From Curtobacterium sp. MCBA15_012 (GTDB taxonomy: Bacteria; Actinomycetota; Actinomycetes; Actinomycetales; Microbacteriaceae): a DNA stretch of 64,000 nucleotides. Position numbers and translations under genes: made by a program. The DNA is taken from the NCBI RefSeq assembly GCF_001864935.2, contig NZ_CP126267.1, positions 1,922,001-1,986,000 on the forward strand, written 5' to 3'. Below the pieces are notes generated by a model, which was given only the letters and a program-made list of their open reading frames with translations, did not search any database and was not told the origin of the DNA. Positions 41,892-50,284 of the stretch are shown here, piece after piece (within the stretch, counting starts at the first letter, position 1; every line of letters begins with the position of its first letter).

Positions 41892-41966
41892 GGTTCAGCG
41901 AGCAATTGTCGTCGATCCCCACCCCCCGTGCAAGGGACACACGCTGAACCTGGACGATGGTTCAGG
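41892..41966. promoter_or_regulatory. Three GGTTCAG-type sites around the toxin-operon promoter
   Basis: GGTTCAGCG at 41892-41900, its inverted copy CGCTGAACC at 41942-41950 (extended match 12 of 14 bases), and GGTTCAGGG near 41959-41967. The first overlaps the predicted transcript start and the second lies just upstream of the -35, with centres 50 bp apart. A repressor that loops or brackets the promoter is inferred. Confidence 0.6.
41905..41933 (-). promoter_or_regulatory. Promoter of the WXG100/toxin operon
   Basis: TTGCAC (-35, 41928-41933) and GACAAT (-10, 41905-41910) on the minus strand with a 17-bp spacer. Predicted leader is about 40 nt to the GTG at 41859. Confidence 0.6.
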
Positions 41967-41998
41967 GCGTCCGCGGTCCGGCCGGACCGCGGACGCCC
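41965..41998. promoter_or_regulatory. Perfect 34-bp palindrome between the divergent T7SS operons
   Basis: Starts GGGCGTCCGCGGTCCGG and is fully self-complementary without loop. It lies about 105 bp from the WXG100 start and 77 bp from the FHA-gene start, upstream of both predicted transcripts, so it is not an obvious terminator of either. It may be a dimer or tetramer binding site. Confidence 0.6.
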
Positions 41999-42029
41999 TC
42001 GGGGCCGGCCCTGCGCGCGGCCGGACTGC

Positions 42030-42035
42030 TAACGT
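42030..42035 (+). promoter_or_regulatory. -10 box of the T7SS machinery operon
   Basis: TAACGT, giving a leader of about 33 nt with GGGGAGG before the ATG at 42075. No clear -35; the long palindrome occupies that side. Confidence 0.45.
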
Positions 42036-42074
42036 CGGACGCCTGCAACCACGCGGATCCACGGGGAGGAACCG

Positions 42075-43145
42075 ATGCCGAGCGCGCTCGTCGGCTCGTT
42101 GAGCTGTGCACGGTGTTCCCGCATCCTCGCGTCCGGTGAGCGGTTCTGCACGCGGTGCGGCGCCCCGCAGGTCGCCGCCGCAGGCGGTGCCGCGACGTCG
42201 ACCGCAGCCGGTCTGCTCACGGGGGTCGTGCCCGCGAACGCGACCCGACGGCGGACAGCGGTCCTCGTCGACGTCCTGGCCACGGTCCTCCCGGCCGTCG
42301 CCGTGGCGCTGGCCGCGCCGTCCGCGGAGCCGGCCACGCGCACCGCCTGGGGCGTCGCCACGGCGGTCCTGGTGCTCGTCGCGCAGCTCGTCGCGACGGC
42401 CCGGTCGGGACGCACCGTCGGGCTCGCGGTGTGCCGAGCCCGCCGTGTCGACGTCCTCACCGCACTCCCACCGGCACCGCTCACGGCCGTCCGCGGTGCG
42501 CTCGTCCCGTGGTCGGCTCCCGCCACCATCACCGCCGACCTGCGGCGTGGGCGCGACCCGCTCACCCCGGCGCGGGTCCCGCTGGACCGTCAGGAGCTCG
42601 GATCGGCGGTCGTACCCGTCGCGACGGGGCCGGCCGAGGGGCGCCGCGCCGCTCGGACGCGACCGCCGGCGGGGACCGCGACGCACGCCGCCGGACAGCC
42701 GGACACCATCGGACAGGGTTCGGCCGGGAGCAGTCGTCGTGGCGGTCGGGACACCGCCCGCCTGCTCGACGTCCGGCTCGTCCCCGGCACCGGGGACGCG
42801 ATCGTCGTCCGGGGCACCGTCCTGGTGGGTCGGCGACCCGAGTCCGACGCCCCGGACGTGACGGTGCTGGCGCTCCCGGACATCGCGCGGACCCTGTCCC
42901 GGAACCACGCGGTGCTCGAGTGGGCCGACGAGCTGCTCTGGGTGACCGACCTGCACACCACGAACGGCACGACCATCACGTCACCCGAGGGGACCGTGCA
43001 ACCGCTCGTCCCCGGGCAGCGCACCGCTGCGGCCCTGGGGTGGCGGGTCGAGCTCGGTGAGCGCACCTACACCGTGACCGCCGGCACCCGGGCCGTGCCC
43101 GCGGTCCCGCGACCCGACCACGAGGAGACGACGGCACGTGCCTGA
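42075..43145 (+). CDS. Zinc-ribbon/RDD/FHA membrane protein of the T7SS locus
   Basis: The 356-aa product has an N-terminal zinc ribbon (CARCSRILASGERFCTRCG, residues 11-29), an RDD-like membrane pair (about 60-115), a linker, and a C-terminal FHA domain (about 235-340; VGRRPES, LSRNHAVLEW, DLHTTNGT) that binds phosphothreonine. FHA proteins regulate several secretion systems, including T7SS where EssC carries them. The domain order suggests a membrane-bound phospho-dependent scaffold. ATG with GGGGAGG upstream. First gene of a tightly overlapping operon; it overlaps the next gene by 8 bp. Confidence 0.83.
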   Translation: MPSALVGSLSCARCSRILASGERFCTRCGAPQVAAAGGAATSTAAGLLTGVVPANATRRRTAVLVDVLATVLPAVAVALAAPSAEPATRTAWGVATAVLVLVAQLVATARSGRTVGLAVCRARRVDVLTALPPAPLTAVRGALVPWSAPATITADLRRGRDPLTPARVPLDRQELGSAVVPVATGPAEGRRAARTRPPAGTATHAAGQPDTIGQGSAGSSRRGGRDTARLLDVRLVPGTGDAIVVRGTVLVGRRPESDAPDVTVLALPDIARTLSRNHAVLEWADELLWVTDLHTTNGTTITSPEGTVQPLVPGQRTAAALGWRVELGERTYTVTAGTRAVPAVPRPDHEETTARA

Positions 43146-43515
43146 CAACGACGACACGATCCTGCTCGAGTCCGTCCGGACCCACCGGGTGCGGCTGCGC
43201 GGTGCGTTCCTCATCGGTGGGCTCGACGAGCGCCGATCCGTGAACGACAACGTCCGGCGGCTCATCGGGAGCGTGGTCCTCGCGGCCGTGGTCTGCGCGG
43301 GCTGCGTGGGGACCGCCTTCGTCCTCGGCGCCATCCGCGACGGGCAGGTCGGGGGTGCGACGACGACGGTGCCGTCGAGCCCCGCGACCCCGGCGAGGGC
43401 CGCCGGAGCGGCCACGTCCCACGGGAGCGCGGCGTCCGCCGAAGCCGTTGGGGCGGCCGCAGCCACAGGGTCCGCCGCCCCCGTCGGTCCCGCCACGTCG
43501 GGAGGAGACCGGTGA
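43138..43515 (+). CDS. Small single-pass membrane protein (possible mini-EccB)
   Basis: The 125-aa product has a cytoplasmic N-terminus (residues 1-41, RTHRVRLRGAFLIGGLDERRSVNDNVRRL), one membrane segment (about 42-65) and an Ala/Gly/Ser-rich outside tail with no fold. The Arg-rich stretch before the membrane span recalls the N-terminal anchor of EccB, but the large periplasmic EccB domain is absent. GTG start in the tail of the FHA gene; it ends with GTGA into eccD. Assignment to EccB is speculative. Confidence 0.7.
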   Translation: MPDNDDTILLESVRTHRVRLRGAFLIGGLDERRSVNDNVRRLIGSVVLAAVVCAGCVGTAFVLGAIRDGQVGGATTTVPSSPATPARAAGAATSHGSAASAEAVGAAAATGSAAPVGPATSGGDR

Positions 43516-44840
43516 CCGACTTCACGCGCCTCACCGTCGTCGGTGCCACGCGCCGCGCGACGCTCGTCATCCCGAGCGACGAGACCCTCGGCTCGCTCGT
43601 CCCCCGCCTCGTGGAGCTGCTCGACGAGCGCGTCGCCCCGGTGGCGCGACCGCTGACCCTCCTGCGCGCGACCGGCGAACAGCTCGACACCACCGCGACC
43701 GCCGCCGAGCAGGGCGTGCTCGACGGCGAGGTGCTCCGGCTGCTCCGCCTCGACGAGGCACCGCCGCCGCCCGAGGTCAGTGACGTCACGGACGCCGTGA
43801 GCGACGCGCTCGGGGCGCGGGCCGGGCTCTGGGACGCCCGGGCTCGGCTCCTCGTCGGCGCCGTCGGGACCGGCGCGCTGACCCTCGCCGCCGGCACCAC
43901 CGCGCTCGGCGCTCCCGGGCTCGGGGCCGTCCCGGCGGTCGCCTGGCTGGTCTGCGTGCTCGGCGGCACCGGGATCGCCCTCGCCGGCGCCCGCACGGTC
44001 GCGTGGACGCTGCTCGGCGCGGCCCTCGGTCTCGCCGTGCCCGCGGCAGCCGACCTGGAGGCGCTGCTCACCTCCTCCGGTCCGTCCGGCTCGGTGACAC
44101 CCGCCCTCGCCGCGCCGGTCGCGACGCTCGTCTGGCTCGCGTTGTTCCTGGTCGCCGGGCTCGGGCGCCGCTCCGCGTCGGCCGCGCTCGGCTCCGCCGT
44201 TGGCGTCGTCGGCGCGGGTGCCGCGACGTTCCTCGCCCTGACACCGATGACCGCGGCCGAGGGCGCGGGCGTCCTCGCCACGGCAGCCGTCGTCGTGGTC
44301 GGACTGGTCCCCTGGTACGCGATGTCCCTCTCCGGGCTCACCGGCCTCGACGACCAGGTGATCGCCGGCCGCCTGGCACAGCGCAGCACGGTGCTGACCA
44401 CCGTCGACCGCGCCTACCGGACGCTCACCTGGTCGACGTTCGCCGTCGCGTCGACGCTCGGGATCGCACTCGTCGGTGTGGCGGGCGGACCGGGACCCTG
44501 GGCACCGTGGCTGGGGGTGGCGCTCGTCCTCGTGACCGTCCTCCGCACCAGGGCGTTCCCCCTCGCGACCCAGGTCGGAGCGCTCTGGGCCGCGGTCCTG
44601 CCCGGCGTCGTGGTCGGCGTATCCCGGCACCTGCACGGGACCGACGGTGTCCTCGGCACCGCGGTGCTGACGGGGCTCGCGGTGGTCGTCGCCCTGCTCG
44701 TGCTCGTCACCCCGGCGCGACACCAGCGTGCATCCCTCCGACGGCTCGGCAACGTGCTCGAGACGCTCTCGGTCGTCGCGCTCGTCCCGCTCCTGCTCGG
44801 CGTGTTCGGCGTCTACGAGCAGCTCCTCGGGGCGTTCTGA
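43512..44840 (+). CDS. eccD: EccD-like T7SS membrane channel component
   Basis: The 442-aa product has an N-terminal ubiquitin-like (YukD) domain at residues about 1-85 (FTRLTVVGATRRATLVIPSDETLGSLVPRLVELL) followed by about 11 membrane segments, the defining EccD layout. EccD lines the inner-membrane pore of ESX systems. Shared GTGA with the previous gene and TGATG with the next, so it sits in a chain of coupled genes. Confidence 0.88.
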   Translation: MTDFTRLTVVGATRRATLVIPSDETLGSLVPRLVELLDERVAPVARPLTLLRATGEQLDTTATAAEQGVLDGEVLRLLRLDEAPPPPEVSDVTDAVSDALGARAGLWDARARLLVGAVGTGALTLAAGTTALGAPGLGAVPAVAWLVCVLGGTGIALAGARTVAWTLLGAALGLAVPAAADLEALLTSSGPSGSVTPALAAPVATLVWLALFLVAGLGRRSASAALGSAVGVVGAGAATFLALTPMTAAEGAGVLATAAVVVVGLVPWYAMSLSGLTGLDDQVIAGRLAQRSTVLTTVDRAYRTLTWSTFAVASTLGIALVGVAGGPGPWAPWLGVALVLVTVLRTRAFPLATQVGALWAAVLPGVVVGVSRHLHGTDGVLGTAVLTGLAVVVALLVLVTPARHQRASLRRLGNVLETLSVVALVPLLLGVFGVYEQLLGAF

Positions 44841-45694
44841 TGGGCGCGCTCGGTTCGCTCGTCCGCTCTGCGCCGGCGGCCGTGTTCGGAGCCACCGCAG
44901 CGCGGACCAGCGTGCTGCGGGACGCCGACCGCGCGGTCCGGGCGCCCCTGGCGCTCAGCCGACGGGTCGGCTTCGTCCAGCTCACCGGCGGTGTCGGCGC
45001 GTCCACCACGGCCGCCCTCGTCGCGAACCTCGTCGCGCACCGCCGCTCGGGACCGGTCCTCGGGGTCGACGCGGCGGCCGGCGGGCGGTCGATGCTGTGG
45101 CACGCCGGGCTGCCCGACACGGCCGCGCAGGGGACGGACCCCCGCCGCCTCGACCCGGTCAGCACCGCCGACGCCACCGCGGGGCTCGTCCGCGCCGGAT
45201 CCGGGCTGTACGCGCTCGACGTCCGTCCGACGCCGGTCGACGACGAGCAGGGTGCGCCGCCGCGCCAGGCGACCGAGTCGGCGTGGGCCGATGCCGTCGC
45301 GCCCGTGACGCGCTTCTTCGACGTGGTGTGCACCGACTGGGGCGTCCGGCCGCCGGGCGTCGACCTCACCGCGGTGGCGTACGCCAGTCACGCGGTCTGC
45401 CTGGTCGCCCGGAGCGAGCGGGTGTCGCTCGAGCGCGCGGTCGCCGTGGTCGAGGCCGTGCGGTCGCTCGAGCACGCCCCGGTCGTCGTGGTCGCGGCCG
45501 TCGACCTCGGCGGTGGTGGGTCGCAGGCCGTCGACGCCGTCCGCTGGCCGCCGGGCACGGTGTTCGCGGTGCCGACGGACCGTGCGCGCCGCAGCGACGT
45601 GCCGCGGTCCAGCCGCGACCTCACCGTCGCGACCCGCACCGCCCACGTCCGCCTCGCCGCCGCGCTGCTCACACCCGGGAGGACCGCACGATGA
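44840..45694 (+). CDS. ParA/MinD-like protein 1 with degenerate P-loop
   Basis: The 284-aa product has a ParA/CpaE-type fold: LTGGVGASTTAALVANLVAHRR near residues 49-70 in the place of the deviant Walker A, but both lysines are missing (GGVGAST). Later CTDWGVRPPG and VCLVARSERVSLERAVAVVEAV match the ParA core. The missing Lys suggests no or altered ATP hydrolysis. Cytoplasmic. ATG overlaps the eccD stop by one base (TGATG) and its own stop overlaps eccC (ATGA). A positioning or assembly role for the secretion machine is inferred. Confidence 0.78.
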   Translation: MGALGSLVRSAPAAVFGATAARTSVLRDADRAVRAPLALSRRVGFVQLTGGVGASTTAALVANLVAHRRSGPVLGVDAAAGGRSMLWHAGLPDTAAQGTDPRRLDPVSTADATAGLVRAGSGLYALDVRPTPVDDEQGAPPRQATESAWADAVAPVTRFFDVVCTDWGVRPPGVDLTAVAYASHAVCLVARSERVSLERAVAVVEAVRSLEHAPVVVVAAVDLGGGGSQAVDAVRWPPGTVFAVPTDRARRSDVPRSSRDLTVATRTAHVRLAAALLTPGRTAR

Positions 45695-48600
45695 CCCGTC
45701 GCCTCGTCCACCGCCCGACGCGCGTGAGCCGACCGCTCCGCGAGGAGCCGACCGAGCACCTCGCTCCCCCGCCCGCGCTCCCGGAGGGGCCCGTCGGCGG
45801 CATCCCCATCCAGACGCTGCTGCCGGTCGTCGGCTCGCTGTCCTCGATCGTGATGATCGTGGTGCTCCGGAACGCGAACCCGGTGTTCATGGTGATCGGC
45901 GCCGTGGTCCTCGTCGTCGCACTGGTCGGCGGCGTCGGCATGGCGCTCTCGCAGCGCGGCAACCAGGCCAGGACCCGACGGTCCCAGCGTGAGCGCTACC
46001 TCGACTTCCTCGAACGGACCCGCACCGAGATGCGGGCGCGGGCGCGCGAGGTCCGGGCGAAGGCGACCGTGCTCAACCCCGAACCCGACGCCCTGGTCGA
46101 GGTGGTCCGCGACCCGGCACGGCTGTGGGAGCGCCGCCGCGGCCACGACGACTTCCTGCGGGTCCGCACCGGGCTCGGGGACGTACGGTGGTTCGACCTC
46201 GTGCTGCCCGACGACGACAACCCCGTGCAACCGTTCGACCCGATCATGCTCGACGAGGCGAGCACCGTGGTCCGGCACTACGCCACGGTCGCGGGCATGC
46301 CGGTCACGGTCGACCTCGACCGGGCCGGGCACGTCGCCGTGATCGGCGACCGCGCCCGGGTCCTCGAGGTGGCCCGCGGCATGATCGCGCAGCTCGCAGC
46401 GTTCCACTCCCCCGAGGACTTGCACCTCGCCCTCGTGCACCCGGCGGGGGTCGCCGACGACTGGCGCGGCTTCGACCTCCTGCCGCACGCGGTCGACGAC
46501 GAACTGCTCGACGGCGACGTGCCCGCGCGCCGCATCGCTCCGGACGTGCCCGCCCTGCTCGGTGTCGTCGGCGGCGAGCTCGCGGACCGGGCGCAGTTCG
46601 CGGCGACCGCGAAGCGCAGCGCCGGAACGAGCGACCAGGCCGAGAACTCCCGGCTCGTCGTGTTCGTCGACGACCACGGGCACGTCGCCTCCGACCTGCC
46701 GGTACCCGACGCCGACCTCGGGCTCGCCGACCTGCAGGTCACGACCGTGCACCTGCTGTCCGACCGCCTGCACGAGCCGTCGGACGTCACGGTGCGCGTG
46801 GTCGTCGACGACGAGGTGGCGACCGTCACCGACGCCCGGCGCGAGGCCGACGGCGAGGTCGTCGAGACGCGCTTCCGCACCGACCGTGTCCCGGCGTCGA
46901 CCTTCGAGACGCTCGCACGCGAACTCGCCCCGCTCCGGCTCAGCCTGACCGCGCAGGACGCCGCGGAGTCCACCGAGGGCATCGGGATCGCCGAGCTCCT
47001 CGGCATCGAGGACGTCACCGAGGTCTCGCCCGAGCAGGTCTGGCTGCCGCGGTCGCCCCGCGATTTCCTCCGCGTCCCGATCGGGCTGGACGACTTCGGC
47101 GCCCCGGTGCTGCTCGACCTCAAGGAGTCGGCGCAGCTCGGGATGGGGCCGCACGGCATCTGCATCGGGGCCACGGGCTCCGGCAAGTCGGAGATGCTCC
47201 GCACGCTCGTCCTGGGGCTGGCGCTGTCGCACTCGCCCGAGGACCTCAGCATGGTGCTCGTCGACTACAAGGGCGGTGCCGCGTTCGCCCCGTTCGCCGG
47301 GTTGCCGCACGTCGCGGGCATCATCGACAACCTCGAGGACGACGCCGGGCTCATCGAACGTGCCCGCGCGTCGATCGCCGGCGAGGTGGTCCGACGCCAG
47401 CGGGTGCTCCGCGACGCCGACAACGCGCCGTCGATCACGCACTACCGGGAGCTCCGCACCCAGCGTCCCGACCTCGCCCCGCTCCCGCACCTGCTCCTCG
47501 TGATCGACGAGTTCGGCGAACTGCTCACCGCCGAGCCCGAGTTCATCGAGCTGCTCATGACGATCGGCCGCATCGGTCGCTCGATCGGCGTGCACCTGTT
47601 GCTGTCGAGCCAGCGCATCGAGGCCGGTCGTCTCCGCGGCCTCGACACCTACCTGTCGTACCGGCTCGGGCTCCGGACGTTCTCCGAGGCCGAGAGCTCG
47701 ACCATCCTCGACCGCCCGGACGCCTTCCACCTCCCCGCGATCCCGGGCTACGGCTACCTCAAGGTCGACACGTCCGTCTACCGTCGGTTCCGTGCCGGGT
47801 ACGTGTCCGGCCCGGTCGAGGCGAGCGCCGCGCGGACCGAGGCGTCGACACGCCCCGAGCCGGTCCTCCTGCCCGTCTTCAACACGCTCGCCGCGGAGCA
47901 GGACCCGTCGCGGTCCGCCGCCGAGCCGGAGCTGCGCCGACCGCAGACCGGCCGCGCGCTCGTCGACGAGGCCGTCGAGCGCCTGCTCGACGCCGACCGG
48001 ACGACGCGACCGATCTGGTTGCCGCCCCTGCCCGGCCGGTTGGCACTTTCCCGTGTCGTGACCGAGCGGGTCGAGGGCACCCCGGCACTGCGGATCCCGC
48101 TCGGGTTGCTCGACGACCCGTCCGACCAGGCGCAGCGTCCCTGGTCCCTCGACCTGACCCGTGCGGGCGGCCACGCGGCGGTCATCGGGGCTCCGCAGTC
48201 CGGCCGGTCGACGATGCTCCGGTCGGTCGCCGCCGCGACGGCCCTGACGACGACCCCGCAGCAGGTGAGCATCTACGGGCTCGACCTGACCGGCAGCGGC
48301 CTGGCGCGCATCGAGGGCTTCCCGCACGTCGGCGGCGTCGCGACCCGCGCCGACCCGGCCACGATGCAGCGGCTCCTCGAGGAGCTGCAGCTCATGCTCG
48401 CGACCCGCGAGCGGGTGTTCCGCGTGCACGGCGTCGACTCGCTCGACGCCCTCCGTGCCCGACACGCCGACGGTGACCTGCCGGAGCTCCCGAGCGCGGA
48501 GGTCGTCCTGCTCGTCGACGGGTACGGCGCCGTGCGGGACGAGTACGAACGGTTCGAGCCGATGATCGCGGAACTGCTGCAACGCGGCTCCGGTCTCGGC

Positions 48601-49641
48601 GTGCACGTCGTGGTCACACTGACCCGGTGGAACGAGCTGCGCATGGCCGTCCAACCGCTCGTCGGCACCCGTGTGGAACTCCGACTGAACGACCCCGCCG
48701 ACTCGGTCGTCGAGCGCAAGCTGTCCCAGACGATCCGCCCGGACCAGCGCGGCCGGGCGATCACCGAGGAGCGTCGCTTCGTGCAGCTCGCCCTGCCGGT
48801 GATGGAGGACGTCGAGGACGACGAGGTCGCCGACGCGCTCGAGGCCCTCGCCCGCCGGGCGGCGGCGAGCTGGAGCGGGCCCGGTGCCGCGCCGATCCGC
48901 CTGCTCCCCAGCGACTACGAGCCGTCCGACCTCCCGGACCCGTTCGAGGAGCCCGACCGCGTGCCGTTCGGCCTCCGGCAGGACACCATGCAGCCGGCGT
49001 TCCTCGAGCTCGCGGACCGCGACCAGCACCTGCTCGTCTTCGGCGACTCGCGCTCCGGCAAGACCACGCTGCTGCGCGGTGTCGTCGAGGGTCTGGTCGA
49101 CCGCCACGCCCCCGACGAACTCGTCGTCGCGGTGATGGACAGCCGCGGCGGCCTGACGGACGTCTGCCCGGACGACTACCTGGGCGGCCAGGCGACCAGC
49201 GCGCTCGAGGCGCGGTCCCTCGCCGCCGCCATCGCTGAGGAACTCGCGAAGCGGCAGGCCTCGAGCGACCGCAGCGCCGGTCCGCGGATCGTGGTCGTGG
49301 TCGACGACTTCGACATCCTCGCCAGCGGCGGCACGCAGCCGTTGGAGCCGCTCCTGCCGTACCTCCCGTCCGCCCGGGACCTGCGGCTGCACGTCCTCGT
49401 CGCCCGTCCGGTCGCGGGACTCCAGCGGGCGTTGTTCGACCTCACGCTCCAGGCGCTGCGCGACACCGGCGGCAGCACGTTCCTCATGTCCGGCGAACGG
49501 AGCGAGGGGCAGATCGCGCCCCAGGTGTACGCCGAGCCGATGACCCCGGGCCGCGGACGCATGCTCCGCCGCGGTGAACGCGCGTTCATCGCCCAGGTCG
49601 CGCACTTCGGTGCCCCCGACCGGACCGGGGGCGAGGCATGA
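45691..49641 (+). CDS. eccC: EccC-type FtsK/SpoIIIE ATPase of the type VII secretion system
   Basis: Motor and substrate receptor of T7SS. The 1316-aa product has two membrane segments (about 42-85), then three FtsK-like ATPase domains. Domain 1 is intact: GATGSGKSEM (Lys499), VIDEFGEL (Asp606-Glu607). Domain 2 has GAPQSGRST with Arg839 for Lys and LLVDGYG without the catalytic Glu. Domain 3 has GDSRSGKTTL (Lys1124) and VVVDDFDI. All three domains are in one chain, as in EccC of ESX-type systems with fused EccCa/Cb or EssC, but without N-terminal FHA domains. The ATG is inside ATGA with the previous gene. Confidence 0.95.
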   Translation: MTRRLVHRPTRVSRPLREEPTEHLAPPPALPEGPVGGIPIQTLLPVVGSLSSIVMIVVLRNANPVFMVIGAVVLVVALVGGVGMALSQRGNQARTRRSQRERYLDFLERTRTEMRARAREVRAKATVLNPEPDALVEVVRDPARLWERRRGHDDFLRVRTGLGDVRWFDLVLPDDDNPVQPFDPIMLDEASTVVRHYATVAGMPVTVDLDRAGHVAVIGDRARVLEVARGMIAQLAAFHSPEDLHLALVHPAGVADDWRGFDLLPHAVDDELLDGDVPARRIAPDVPALLGVVGGELADRAQFAATAKRSAGTSDQAENSRLVVFVDDHGHVASDLPVPDADLGLADLQVTTVHLLSDRLHEPSDVTVRVVVDDEVATVTDARREADGEVVETRFRTDRVPASTFETLARELAPLRLSLTAQDAAESTEGIGIAELLGIEDVTEVSPEQVWLPRSPRDFLRVPIGLDDFGAPVLLDLKESAQLGMGPHGICIGATGSGKSEMLRTLVLGLALSHSPEDLSMVLVDYKGGAAFAPFAGLPHVAGIIDNLEDDAGLIERARASIAGEVVRRQRVLRDADNAPSITHYRELRTQRPDLAPLPHLLLVIDEFGELLTAEPEFIELLMTIGRIGRSIGVHLLLSSQRIEAGRLRGLDTYLSYRLGLRTFSEAESSTILDRPDAFHLPAIPGYGYLKVDTSVYRRFRAGYVSGPVEASAARTEASTRPEPVLLPVFNTLAAEQDPSRSAAEPELRRPQTGRALVDEAVERLLDADRTTRPIWLPPLPGRLALSRVVTERVEGTPALRIPLGLLDDPSDQAQRPWSLDLTRAGGHAAVIGAPQSGRSTMLRSVAAATALTTTPQQVSIYGLDLTGSGLARIEGFPHVGGVATRADPATMQRLLEELQLMLATRERVFRVHGVDSLDALRARHADGDLPELPSAEVVLLVDGYGAVRDEYERFEPMIAELLQRGSGLGVHVVVTLTRWNELRMAVQPLVGTRVELRLNDPADSVVERKLSQTIRPDQRGRAITEERRFVQLALPVMEDVEDDEVADALEALARRAAASWSGPGAAPIRLLPSDYEPSDLPDPFEEPDRVPFGLRQDTMQPAFLELADRDQHLLVFGDSRSGKTTLLRGVVEGLVDRHAPDELVVAVMDSRGGLTDVCPDDYLGGQATSALEARSLAAAIAEELAKRQASSDRSAGPRIVVVVDDFDILASGGTQPLEPLLPYLPSARDLRLHVLVARPVAGLQRALFDLTLQALRDTGGSTFLMSGERSEGQIAPQVYAEPMTPGRGRMLRRGERAFIAQVAHFGAPDRTGGEA

Positions 49642-50255
49642 CGACCGCGCCCGTCCCGGTCCGCATCGTCGTCGCCGGCACGGCCGGCGGCGTCGGCACG
49701 ACCACCGTCGCCGCCCTGCTGTTCGAGGCGCTCCGGCGGGCGTCGACCGTCGGAGCACCGGTGCTGTACGACCACTCCGGCGGTGACCTCGGCCTCCGCC
49801 TGCCCAACGGCGACGACGTCTCGGCCGTGGACGACACCGTCGCGGTGCACGACGCCGGCCCGCACGCGATGCGGGGCGGGCTCGACGCGCTCACGTCCCC
49901 GTCGGACCTGCTCGTGGTCGTCGCGCCGGCGAACGCCGTGGGTCTCGCCGATGCCGACCTCCTGGTCGAGGCCGCGGCGCGACGGTCGGGCCTGACCGCG
50001 GCGACACGGATCGTCGTCGTCGTCAGCGCCGCGACCGGTGATGCCCTCCGCGGGAGCGCGGTCGAGGCGTTCCGCGCGCGGCACCACCACGCCGCGGTGC
50101 TGCGACTGCCGGCCGACCCGGCGCTCGCGGTCGGCGGCCGCATCCCGTCCTCACGCCTGACGGCGAGCACCCGACGGGCCCTCGCCGAGTTCGACCGCCG
50201 CACGGTCGGGTTGCTCGCGACGCAACGCCGGGGCGGTCCCGCGGGTACCGTCTGA
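49638..50255 (+). CDS. ParA/MinD-like protein 2 with degenerate P-loop
   Basis: The 205-aa product starts with GTAGGVGTTTVAALLFEALRR (residues 14-34), a ParA-like loop with Thr for the catalytic Lys, like CpaE/TadZ proteins that act without ATP hydrolysis. It has LLVVVAPANAVGLADADLLVEAA in place of the ParA switch-to-core region. Cytoplasmic. It overlaps the eccC stop by 4 bp (ATGA), the last coupled gene of the machinery operon. With protein 1 it may form a heterodimer. Confidence 0.75.
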   Translation: MTTAPVPVRIVVAGTAGGVGTTTVAALLFEALRRASTVGAPVLYDHSGGDLGLRLPNGDDVSAVDDTVAVHDAGPHAMRGGLDALTSPSDLLVVVAPANAVGLADADLLVEAAARRSGLTAATRIVVVVSAATGDALRGSAVEAFRARHHHAAVLRLPADPALAVGGRIPSSRLTASTRRALAEFDRRTVGLLATQRRGGPAGTV

Positions 50256-50284
50256 ACCGCCGTCACGAGCAGGAGGAGCCCCAC

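Noticed and set aside
41860-41940. Longer N-terminus for the first WXG100-like protein
   Set aside because: The extension would cover the predicted promoter and has no WXG100 character; the GTG with GGGGAAG upstream fits family length.
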